Assembly (NCBI GenBank): GCA_902789395.1
Contig: CADANY010000009.1
Span: 1 to 64,000, forward strand
Direction: 5' to 3'
Origin: an uncultured Bacteroidia bacterium
Lineage (GTDB): Bacteria; Bacteroidota; Bacteroidia; Bacteroidales; UBA932
Length of the DNA: 64,000 nt
Shown here: positions 15,454 through 23,182 of the stretch, piece after piece
Layout of the letters: every line of letters starts with the position of its first letter
How positions within the stretch are numbered: position 1 is the stretch's first letter
Position numbers and translations under genes: made by a program
The notes under the pieces: generated by a model
Databases searched by the model: none
Seen by the model: the letters and a program-made list of their open reading frames with translations, nothing else
What the model was told of the DNA's origin: nothing

Positions 15454-16542
15454 TCAAAAGAGACCTTTTTGCAGGTTCCTATTACTTCTTTCACCTTGCC
15501 GAATCAAAGACTTTCTGTTATCAAAATTTTGCCTCAATAAAAGGTATAATAAGGAAATGCAAAATGTAACTGTAGTAACCAAAGCGAACAGAATAACCGA
15601 ATGTTGAATATTCACAAAAGAACAAATCCGAAGAATTAACGGATGAAGAAAATATACAATCGCACTTAATTTTGCAAAAGAGACTCTTTGTTTCAGCGAT
15701 ACAAAACAATTGTGTCCGATCTGATTTAACACACCGAATAAGAAGAAGGCGAATGGCAAAGTGAATAGAACATAAGAGAAACGCATTGCTCCAAGATTAC
15801 GCAACCAGTAGACCTCTGAACATAGACATATAAACGAAATTACCCCCCCCCAATACAGATAAACAATTTTATTGATATTCATTTTTGCAAGACAAAAACC
15901 CGTCATCATCAAAGGGAGTATCTGACCTATTGAACAAATAACAGCACCAACTGACCGGCAAGTGTGAGATATAGTTCTTACAGCACCGAATGGAATAACT
16001 TCATAATAGACATATACTGTAATACCGAAAAGCCAGAATAGCGCTATAAAGAATGGAAAACATCTTATTCTCGTAAATTTAAGAATCAAAAATAAATAGC
16101 AATAACTACAAAAGAGTTGTAATAAATACCACAAATGGTAATAGGATTTTCCCGTCAAGAATAATCTGAACCAATTAGTACATTCTTTTAATAAATCCTG
16201 GCCATTATGAATCCAACCTGCCAACAAGACGAAAAAGAATAGAATCGACCATAGACAATATAAAAGCAATGCATGGAAAGCTCGCCGACAGAACTCTTTT
16301 TTAACAGAATCATCAATCACAACACGATCATTTGAAACCTTCAATTTCTTGGCAAGGAAAAATCCCGAACAAACGGCGAAGTAAGGGACAGCCCACCGGC
16401 ACAATATATCGCAGAAAAAGAAGTCTGCCTCGAAGGAAATACTTTTTAAAACACGGGTATGAATACCGATAACAGCGATTGCTGCTATAATTCTAAAAAG
16501 GTCTATTATATTATTTCTGTCTGAACTCAAGCAAAAAAACAT
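15454..16542 (-). CDS. Acyltransferase 3 family membrane protein
   Basis: A 362-residue multispanning protein that probably O-acetylates a glycan. It opens with NIIDLFRIIAAIAVIGIHT, the usual first helix with the conserved His, followed by WAVPYFAVCSGFFLAKK. About ten hydrophobic segments follow. The gene overlaps the preceding acyltransferase by 32 bases. A run of nine G on the coding strand (plus-strand C at 15843-15851, residues W-G-G-V) lies in mid-gene and could slip. The acceptor sugar cannot be told. Confidence 0.8.
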   Translation of the reverse strand: MFFCLSSDRNNIIDLFRIIAAIAVIGIHTRVLKSISFEADFFFCDILCRWAVPYFAVCSGFFLAKKLKVSNDRVVIDDSVKKEFCRRAFHALLLYCLWSILFFFVLLAGWIHNGQDLLKECTNWFRLFLTGKSYYHLWYLLQLFCSYCYLFLILKFTRIRCFPFFIALFWLFGITVYVYYEVIPFGAVRTISHTCRSVGAVICSIGQILPLMMTGFCLAKMNINKIVYLYWGGVISFICLCSEVYWLRNLGAMRFSYVLFTLPFAFFLFGVLNQIGHNCFVSLKQRVSFAKLSAIVYFLHPLILRICSFVNIQHSVILFALVTTVTFCISLLYLLLRQNFDNRKSLIRQGERSNRNLQKGLF

Positions 16543-17551
16543 TATCGAGTCTTCTTGTCAATCTGCTGAAGCACTCCGCGATAAGTGCTGTAAAGACAAA
16601 AGCACAAATAATGAAGACACTTGGATTATGATTCAAGCCGAGGTATGATAACAAGATCATAGGTAATCTCTGCAGGATATAAATATAGAAACAATTCCTT
16701 CCCAGCCATCGGAGGATAGAATTATCAATAGAAATGAATGAAGTGACCCCAACGACAATAAGGGCAAAAAGAGAAGAAGATAATCCGTAAGAATCGATAC
16801 CCAACCTTTTCCGCATCACGACCCACACCACAATAACAAACATAACAATAATGGCAAAAGGCTTAGAGTACCGTTCATGAAATGAATCAATTCTTAAATG
16901 TATCTGAGAATACGCTGCACCAAGGGGAAAAGCGATAAGAGTATTGTACCAATATGTGTCAGAGGTTTTTATACATCGAAGTAATAGCCAGAACAAAAAC
17001 GTAAAAGTAAAAAGGATTACAACAGAAACCGAGATTGATACTGCCCACCGATTCGCGATATATAAAGAACAGTATATTATGACATAAAGAATGATCATGT
17101 CAAAAATGAACCAACAGGAATTACCGATTGAAGCCCATCCAATCCAACAAAGAACATAATATGAGAAAGGGAAATAATTACCCAGAAGTGTCTGAACGAT
17201 TAGATACAATAATACGGCTAGATCAAAGTGAACAAGAAGTTTAAAAATCCGATTCTTGGGGAAAGCCGTCAGATACGTTTTTCCGCGGTCCTTATACTGT
17301 TTCATTATTCCGAAACCGGAATAGAAAAAAAACATTACGACGACCATCTGTCCCAGGAAAGACAAAAACTTTATTCCTAAATCTGACGGAGGAATAATAC
17401 AATATCCCTTTGCGTGGGAAAGAAAAATCAAGAGAGTAAATATTCCTTTTACAGAAGTCGTTTGACTGATTGATAAATAATCGGATTGATAGAGTCGAAA
17501 ACTCAATCCGAAAAGACAAATGAAGAATAGTGAAATTAGGAATAGAGACAT
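16511..17551 (-). CDS. Acyltransferase family membrane protein
   Basis: A 346-residue integral membrane protein with about ten hydrophobic helices. The segment SVKGIFTLLIFLSHAKGY contains the conserved His of acyltransferase 3 enzymes, followed by MVVVMFFFYSGFGIMKQYKDRGKTYLTAFPKNRIFKLL, the typical second block with Gly and a basic loop. It likely O-acylates a sugar of the exported polymer, next to a second, divergent acyltransferase. It starts 3 bases after the TagF-like gene ends. Confidence 0.78.
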   Translation of the reverse strand: MSLFLISLFFICLFGLSFRLYQSDYLSISQTTSVKGIFTLLIFLSHAKGYCIIPPSDLGIKFLSFLGQMVVVMFFFYSGFGIMKQYKDRGKTYLTAFPKNRIFKLLVHFDLAVLLYLIVQTLLGNYFPFSYYVLCWIGWASIGNSCWFIFDMIILYVIIYCSLYIANRWAVSISVSVVILFTFTFLFWLLLRCIKTSDTYWYNTLIAFPLGAAYSQIHLRIDSFHERYSKPFAIIVMFVIVVWVVMRKRLGIDSYGLSSSLFALIVVGVTSFISIDNSILRWLGRNCFYIYILQRLPMILLSYLGLNHNPSVFIICAFVFTALIAECFSRLTRRLDNVFLLEFRQK

Positions 17552-17554
17552 ATA

Positions 17555-18835
17555 CTACTCTTCGATCCCAAATAAATCCATATTCAAAACATGATAGATA
17601 TTGTGACCGACATCACTCGCCGTTTCTTTCATCAAAACATTTTTATAAAAAAGATGACGGCCATCCGCTAAAGGATCATTACCTTCCAACACAACATCTT
17701 CGAGAAATGAGAGAATCTCTTTTTCTGTTTGGGCTTTATAGTGGAGATCAAGACACTTTACACCAAAAGGATTAAGACCAGAATAAACCTGTGGAAAATT
17801 CTTAGCGGTAAAGAGAACTGGATTATTGGAGTAAAGATACTCTGCCGTAAATGATCCGCAGTCATGAATCATGGCATCAGACGTCATAAACAAATCTATA
17901 AACTCTCCTGTCTCCACCTGTGTATTAGTGGTATTCTCCCACCAATTGAAATACTGATCCGTTCTGGACTTTCCCCATTCTCGATGAGAATATAAGGCCG
18001 AAATCAGACGAGGATGTGGTTTAAAAACAAACTGAATCCTTCCTTCGTACTTATTGACGATATCTTTCATATAATCTGCCATCCAAAGGAAACTTGCCCG
18101 GTGTAGATACCCCATATCACTAATAGAAAAATGAGGTGCCCATATTACTTTTTTTACTCTTTTAGCAGACTGGGGTTTCCATGGATATGAATAATTGGAG
18201 GCCAAGTACCTTTTTGCATTCGGCTCACCTACGACCACCACATTTTTCCCTCTATTGAAGGAATGACTCCGCGCAAAATCCGCATGTGATTGAGTTGGAT
18301 AGAAAAGTTTCCACGCCAGGTTCTTTGGCAAGATATTCTCAAGCCACTCTCCATTAACTGTTGACAATCCATAAGGGATATGACATATCAACCTGTCAAG
18401 ATTAGAATTAATACTATATGGTTCAGAATATATAGTAGAATACAACTGCTGGTAAAAAATAATATCCGGACGATTCTCCTTCCATTGAGATAGACAATCT
18501 GGAGAATTGTACAACATATAAGGACAGTGCATCTTATCAAAATACCGCTTCAACTCTTTTAAACTTCTCTCTTTTTCTTCCTCTGCATATGTTAAAAATG
18601 GCAATAGTATAATTTGAATACTGTAATGAGGATCCTTTACTAAAAAATCATATAAATCTTGTAACCGCCACATCGAAAGGCTCGAGACAAGAAAACAGAC
18701 AGTTGCTTTTCGAGAAGAACGGATATTCTTCCGGATTCTTGAATGAGCACAATAATACTTAATTGATGCACGCCAATATTGCACTCTTCTCATAAAACGG
18801 AAGCGGATAAGGTATGATTTGATCTTTCCAAGCAT
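17555..18835 (-). CDS. TagF-like CDP-polyol phosphotransferase family protein
   Basis: A 426-residue protein with the catalytic half of the CDP-glycerol/CDP-ribitol glycerophosphotransferase family. Motifs are KKVIWAPHFS, QFVFKPHPRLIS (the H-P-R/K block) and MTSDAMIHDCGSFTAEYLYSNNPVLF (the S-D-x-x-x-x-D-x-S-S/G-F block). These enzymes move a polyol phosphate from its CDP form onto a glycan or lipid. Together with the IspD/TarI-like gene this could add glycerol- or ribitol-phosphate. Because the cluster makes a phosphonate, transfer of a phosphonate from its CMP ester is an alternative. Both are inferences. Confidence 0.82.
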   Translation of the reverse strand: MLGKIKSYLIRFRFMRRVQYWRASIKYYCAHSRIRKNIRSSRKATVCFLVSSLSMWRLQDLYDFLVKDPHYSIQIILLPFLTYAEEEKERSLKELKRYFDKMHCPYMLYNSPDCLSQWKENRPDIIFYQQLYSTIYSEPYSINSNLDRLICHIPYGLSTVNGEWLENILPKNLAWKLFYPTQSHADFARSHSFNRGKNVVVVGEPNAKRYLASNYSYPWKPQSAKRVKKVIWAPHFSISDMGYLHRASFLWMADYMKDIVNKYEGRIQFVFKPHPRLISALYSHREWGKSRTDQYFNWWENTTNTQVETGEFIDLFMTSDAMIHDCGSFTAEYLYSNNPVLFTAKNFPQVYSGLNPFGVKCLDLHYKAQTEKEILSFLEDVVLEGNDPLADGRHLFYKNVLMKETASDVGHNIYHVLNMDLFGIEE

Positions 18836-18873
18836 CTTTATACGAATAACTTGATGTAAACTTGTCTATTTAT

Positions 18874-19842
18874 CTAAATAGTATTCACTCCCTTCAGTCT
18901 ACGTAACCATGTGTATATCGTCGGGAGATTGATACCTACCCAGAGTTTGATTTTCTCCTTGGTCAAACCAAGACCAGGGAATGCTATCTCCCAACAAGAA
19001 TCTCTTATTGTGTCAATTTGCTTATGAACCGATTCGGGCACAGGATCTTTCCGCCTCCGGTACTTAACTATGGTTTTCAGACATGACCGAGCCGCTTGTT
19101 CCGTATATTCGGGATGATGTTCCCTATAGTACTCGAGAATCTTCCAATGCGCCAGAACCTGAGTCGCACGAAATCCGGATGTCAATGTTATGGAACCGTT
19201 CCTGCTGTAATAAAAATAAAGCTTTTTACCTAGATATGCTATTTGATTTATCGTCGGGAGAAGACGGGACAGTAAATCCATGTCTTCGCAGATTATCTTA
19301 TCAAATCTGATTGTTTCAAATACACTCTTTTTAAAAATCTTTGCACAGACAATCATGTATGCGAGATCGTTGTCTCCAAACATTCTTTTAATCGCCTGGT
19401 CGATATCGATGATCTTTACCGAGAAAGAAGACACATCCTCAACTTCTTGAGGTGGATCATTCCCTTCTATTTTCTGATATTCGCACATCGCGATATCGGA
19501 CCCGGATAATTCGGCCGCCTCCAATAATACTTTCAGATAATCCACATGCACCTCATCATCACTGTCTACAAAAGAAATCCACTCTCCTCTGGCATTCTCC
19601 AAGCCACAATTTCTCGCAGGGCCCGGTCCGCCGTTCTTTTGATGGAAAACGCGGAAACGGCTGTCTGACGCGGCATAGTCGTCACAGATCTTTCCCGACA
19701 AGTCGGTCGAGCCGTCGTCCACAAGAATGACCTCCATATTTGAATAACTCTGGGCGGACAGACTCTTGAGACACGGTAAAAGATAGTGTTCCGCATTATA
19801 GACCGGAACGATAATACTAACAAGACTTTGAGACATATTCAA
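18874..19842 (-). CDS. Family 2 glycosyltransferase
   Basis: A 322-residue GT-A-fold transferase. It begins VSIIVPVYNAEHYLLPCLKSL, has ILVDDGSTDLSGK for nucleotide binding, FVDSDDEVH as the metal-binding D-x-D, and an E-D-M-D segment later. The start may be the Met at 19842 or the one at 19836; both give the same fold. It adds one sugar to the repeat unit, donor unknown. It is followed by the TagF-like gene. Confidence 0.9.
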   Translation of the reverse strand: MNMSQSLVSIIVPVYNAEHYLLPCLKSLSAQSYSNMEVILVDDGSTDLSGKICDDYAASDSRFRVFHQKNGGPGPARNCGLENARGEWISFVDSDDEVHVDYLKVLLEAAELSGSDIAMCEYQKIEGNDPPQEVEDVSSFSVKIIDIDQAIKRMFGDNDLAYMIVCAKIFKKSVFETIRFDKIICEDMDLLSRLLPTINQIAYLGKKLYFYYSRNGSITLTSGFRATQVLAHWKILEYYREHHPEYTEQAARSCLKTIVKYRRRKDPVPESVHKQIDTIRDSCWEIAFPGLGLTKEKIKLWVGINLPTIYTWLRRLKGVNTI

Positions 19843-19875
19843 TCAAGCGATGGTTAAACAATCGAGGGAAAACAG

Positions 19876-20913
19876 CTATAAGAATCTTCTGGCAATCGAT
19901 TTAATCTTATTCCTTAAAGATGAAGCTGCCAATGAGGACTTGGATAAGCCATACAATACCTCAATATCAGCATTCACAAAGGCAGAAACAAGAGAGTCAT
20001 TCCTGTCCTCTTTTGAAAGCACATCTTGGATTTCTCTCCATGTCGGGTCCATCAATTCTTCCGTTATCAGAGATTTAGCCTGTTGTTCGGGTGTCTTTGA
20101 AAGAATCAGTACCTCGACATACCTCATGAAGAAATGAAACATTGTTTGAGCCAATGTGGGTTCCCAGTCCTTTAACGAGTTGCAGGCAGCGATAGAAGAC
20201 GCTTTCTTATAGTAATACTTCCGATCGGAGAAATAACCGGGATTCAAACGCGCCGTGACACCTCCATAACGATAACACCATGCGTGATAATCTGAAATGA
20301 AAACAGACTCCGCCAACAAAAACAAATCCAGATTCCACACCCGGTCTTCCCCCATAAAAACCCCTTCATTATGGAGCTTCGCACGACTCAACAGACTTTT
20401 ACTGTAACACTTTCCCCATAAAAAGACCGGGATGGCAGGATTAAATGAATATAGAGACTGCACGTACAGCTTATTTATAAAAGAATCGTGGGAATGATAA
20501 CCGCACACCGAAGAAGGTACCCCATGCCGAAATTTCAATAATCCGATTGAATCAAATACCCGGGAATATGAGAAAACGACTATATCTACCGCACGTTCCT
20601 TGATTATTGAATAACTTTCCCTTAAGAAGTCTTTGTCCATCCAATCATCAGAATCCAAAAAAGCGATATAATCCCCCTCTGCGGCATCGAGGCCAGCCAG
20701 CCGGGCCGAAGTGAGACCTCCATTTTCCTTTCGGACAAGCTTTATCCGACTGTCTTGGGAAGCGAATCTCCGGCAAACGTCGATACTGTTGTCCGTTGAA
20801 CCGTCATCGACAAAAATCAGTTCCCAATCTGAGAAGGACTGATCAATGACCGACTTGATGCATTTTGGAAGGTACTTCTCGTTATTATAATTGCAGATGA
20901 TGATACTGAACAT
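19876..20913 (-). CDS. Family 2 glycosyltransferase
   Basis: A 345-residue GT-A transferase starting FSIIICNYNNEKYLPKCIKSVIDQ with LIFVDDGSTDNS and AFLDSDDWMD (D-x-D metal site), and a later MGEDRVWNLDLF block. It lies 7 bases after the phosphonoacetaldehyde reductase gene, which ties the phosphonate genes to glycan assembly in one transcript. Donor and acceptor are unknown. Confidence 0.9.
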   Translation of the reverse strand: MFSIIICNYNNEKYLPKCIKSVIDQSFSDWELIFVDDGSTDNSIDVCRRFASQDSRIKLVRKENGGLTSARLAGLDAAEGDYIAFLDSDDWMDKDFLRESYSIIKERAVDIVVFSYSRVFDSIGLLKFRHGVPSSVCGYHSHDSFINKLYVQSLYSFNPAIPVFLWGKCYSKSLLSRAKLHNEGVFMGEDRVWNLDLFLLAESVFISDYHAWCYRYGGVTARLNPGYFSDRKYYYKKASSIAACNSLKDWEPTLAQTMFHFFMRYVEVLILSKTPEQQAKSLITEELMDPTWREIQDVLSKEDRNDSLVSAFVNADIEVLYGLSKSSLAASSLRNKIKSIARRFL

Positions 20914-20920
20914 GAAAGAA

Positions 20921-22048
20921 TCAATGGAGAATGGACGAATAAAGGGATAGTAAGACCTCCGAATCCAAAGATACCGGATTGTTTTTCAGCCGGATCGGAT
21001 TGACGGAACGGGAAAGGATATCAAGTTCATCGGACCGCTTTCCGGACTCTGTTACGGGATTCCGAAGGTCCATCGCTTCCATCATCTCCCGAAACGCCAT
21101 GATGGCTCCTTCCGGAGACGCCTCCCCCATTGAGGTCGAGATTTCATCGAACACCTCCGACAGGTACCTGTCCCCTCTCGGGTCAACGCATTTCTCAAGA
21201 TGTGCCAGCATATATTCCCAAATCTCCGGAAGACAGACGGCGACAGCGTGGCCATGCGGGAGCTTATACATCGACGTAATCTTATAACTCATCGCGTGGG
21301 CCGCTGTTGTCTGGGCGAGATTGATGGCGCGGCCGCCGTAATTCGCGGCGATCATAATTTGACGTGCCGCATCCGGATCATTGTCAAAGATGTAGCTCTT
21401 CCAATTCCGGATAATCAGTTCAACTGCTTTTCGGGAGTATCCCTTGCTTTCCTCCGTGCTGTTGACCGACCACCAGGATTCGATTCCCTGGCAGAGCGCA
21501 TCCATCATCGTACACTTCTTCTGGTAGATCGGAAGGGTTTGAAGCACTGAAGGTTCCAGAACAGCATAATCGGGAAGCAACGCATCATTGGTCACCGTCT
21601 GTTTCGCCCCTTCATAATACATAACCGCATTGTGCGTAGATTCACTTCCGGTTCCCGCCGTTGTCGGAATCGCGATAAACGGGATCCCGGATCCGTCAAC
21701 CGGCAGCCGCTGCAGAACGAGCGGCGGGATCAGGGCTTTCTCCCCTTCTTCCGCAATCACGGCCAGTTTGATGCATTTCGCCACATCTATCGCGCTTCCG
21801 CCTCCGACCGCGAGGATCGCCTCGCATCCGGATGACCGGAACAGGTCAATTCCAACACGAACCTGCTCAAAAAGAGGATTGGGTGTAAAATCCGAGAACA
21901 TCACCTTCTCTGACACATCCAACGCCTCGATCGTCTCCTTGATGCAGAGGAAGGGATAGGACGAATCGGTAACGAAAAACAGTTTCCTGATTCCGATTTC
22001 TTTCAGGGCCGCAGGGAGTGAAGCGATCCCTTCGATTATCTTCTGCAT
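20921..22048 (-). CDS. Iron-type alcohol dehydrogenase, probable phosphonoacetaldehyde reductase
   Basis: A 375-residue group III alcohol dehydrogenase. It has the nucleotide site AILAVGGGSAIDVAKCIKL, the AIPTTAGTGSE motif, and metal-site segments MMDALCQGIESWWSVNSTEES, TTAAHAMSY and LPHGHAVAVCLP. The second usual metal His of D-A-L-x-H is Gln here, which I recall as common in the phosphonoacetaldehyde-reductase branch. It follows phosphonopyruvate decarboxylase by 4 bases, so the likely reaction is phosphonoacetaldehyde to 2-hydroxyethylphosphonate with NAD(P)H. The enzyme family is certain; the substrate is inferred from the neighbours. Confidence 0.85.
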   Translation of the reverse strand: MQKIIEGIASLPAALKEIGIRKLFFVTDSSYPFLCIKETIEALDVSEKVMFSDFTPNPLFEQVRVGIDLFRSSGCEAILAVGGGSAIDVAKCIKLAVIAEEGEKALIPPLVLQRLPVDGSGIPFIAIPTTAGTGSESTHNAVMYYEGAKQTVTNDALLPDYAVLEPSVLQTLPIYQKKCTMMDALCQGIESWWSVNSTEESKGYSRKAVELIIRNWKSYIFDNDPDAARQIMIAANYGGRAINLAQTTAAHAMSYKITSMYKLPHGHAVAVCLPEIWEYMLAHLEKCVDPRGDRYLSEVFDEISTSMGEASPEGAIMAFREMMEAMDLRNPVTESGKRSDELDILSRSVNPIRLKNNPVSLDSEVLLSLYSSILH

Positions 22049-22052
22049 AACA

Positions 22053-23180
22053 CTACTTCTTTAGGAAATGCATCAAAGCCTCTTTATTTTGAATAGGTGT
22101 CGTCGTCGGACGACCCAAATCTTTCCGGTTTCCTTTCTTGACCCGGACCTCGATAAAGACGGGGCCGACAAGTTTTTTCGCCTTGCTTAGAATGACAGAG
22201 AGAGAGCCCTTATCCTCAACACTGAAAACGGACTTGTATCCGACAGCCCGAGCAACGCCCGGAAGATCCACCTTCAGTCCGACGGTCGGCTGACCGCCGA
22301 CGGAATCGTGGGCCCCGTTATTGAATACGAGGTGGATATAATTCTTCGGAGCCTGATTTGCTACAATCGCCATCGAACCCATATGCATCAGGGCAGCACC
22401 GTCTCCATCAAAGCACCAGACCCGACGGTCTTGCTTTTCGAGCGCAATCCCGAGAGCGATCTGGGAAGCATGTCCCATCGACCCGACCGTCAGGAAATCC
22501 CGCTCATGACTCTCTCCCGTCGCAGTCCGGAATTCAAAGAGCTCCCGACTGATCATTCCCGTCGTAGAAACGATGACATCTTTTTCTCCCAGGAATCCGG
22601 CTACTGTTTGAATCGCATCCTCCCGAGAGAGCGACAAATCATTGACAACGGCATTCTGAAGGGAATATGGCGAGAACGTATCCTTCTCAATGACAAGGGC
22701 ATAGACCTCGTTTGTTGACCTCATAAAATCAACAGCCTTGGTTATTTGTTTTTCTGCGATCTCCTCATCCTTGCTCAATACCGTAAAGTCAATGCCCATT
22801 GTGTTTAAGAGCCCCAATGTCACTTTCCCTTGTTTGACATGCTGAGGTTCGTCGTGAATTCCTGGCCTTCCTCTCCATCCAATCAAAAGAAGGACGGGGA
22901 TATTATAGACATCTTTATCAGTCAAAGATGCCAGCGGATTGATAATATTCCCCTCTCCTGAGTTCTGCATATACACGCAACCTATTCTCCCGGTTGCCAG
23001 ATGGTAACCGGCAGCCAATCCGATGGCTCCTCCTTCATTAGCAGCAATGATATTATGCTTATCGTCCAGATTATCTGAAATATAGGCACAAATATTCTTC
23101 AAAAGGCTATCGGGAACTCCTGCATAAAAATCAATCCCTTTCAGACGGAGTGTTTCTACAAAAAACTTCGGATCAATCAT
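22053..23180 (-). CDS. ppd: Phosphonopyruvate decarboxylase (ThDP-dependent)
   Basis: A 375-residue single-chain ThDP enzyme that decarboxylates phosphonopyruvate to phosphonoacetaldehyde, the step that makes phosphonate synthesis irreversible. Motifs are IIAANEGGAIGLAAGYHLATG (catalytic Glu49), a LLLIGWRGRPGIHDEPQH segment typical of Ppd and sulfopyruvate decarboxylase, and the ThDP-Mg motif GDGAALMHMGSM at 259-270 ending in Asn287-Asn288. It begins 2 bases after the PEP mutase fusion, the usual pepM-ppd pairing. Sulfopyruvate decarboxylase is ruled out mainly by that context. Confidence 0.95.
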   Translation of the reverse strand: MIDPKFFVETLRLKGIDFYAGVPDSLLKNICAYISDNLDDKHNIIAANEGGAIGLAAGYHLATGRIGCVYMQNSGEGNIINPLASLTDKDVYNIPVLLLIGWRGRPGIHDEPQHVKQGKVTLGLLNTMGIDFTVLSKDEEIAEKQITKAVDFMRSTNEVYALVIEKDTFSPYSLQNAVVNDLSLSREDAIQTVAGFLGEKDVIVSTTGMISRELFEFRTATGESHERDFLTVGSMGHASQIALGIALEKQDRRVWCFDGDGAALMHMGSMAIVANQAPKNYIHLVFNNGAHDSVGGQPTVGLKVDLPGVARAVGYKSVFSVEDKGSLSVILSKAKKLVGPVFIEVRVKKGNRKDLGRPTTTPIQNKEALMHFLKK

Positions 23181-23182
23181 AG

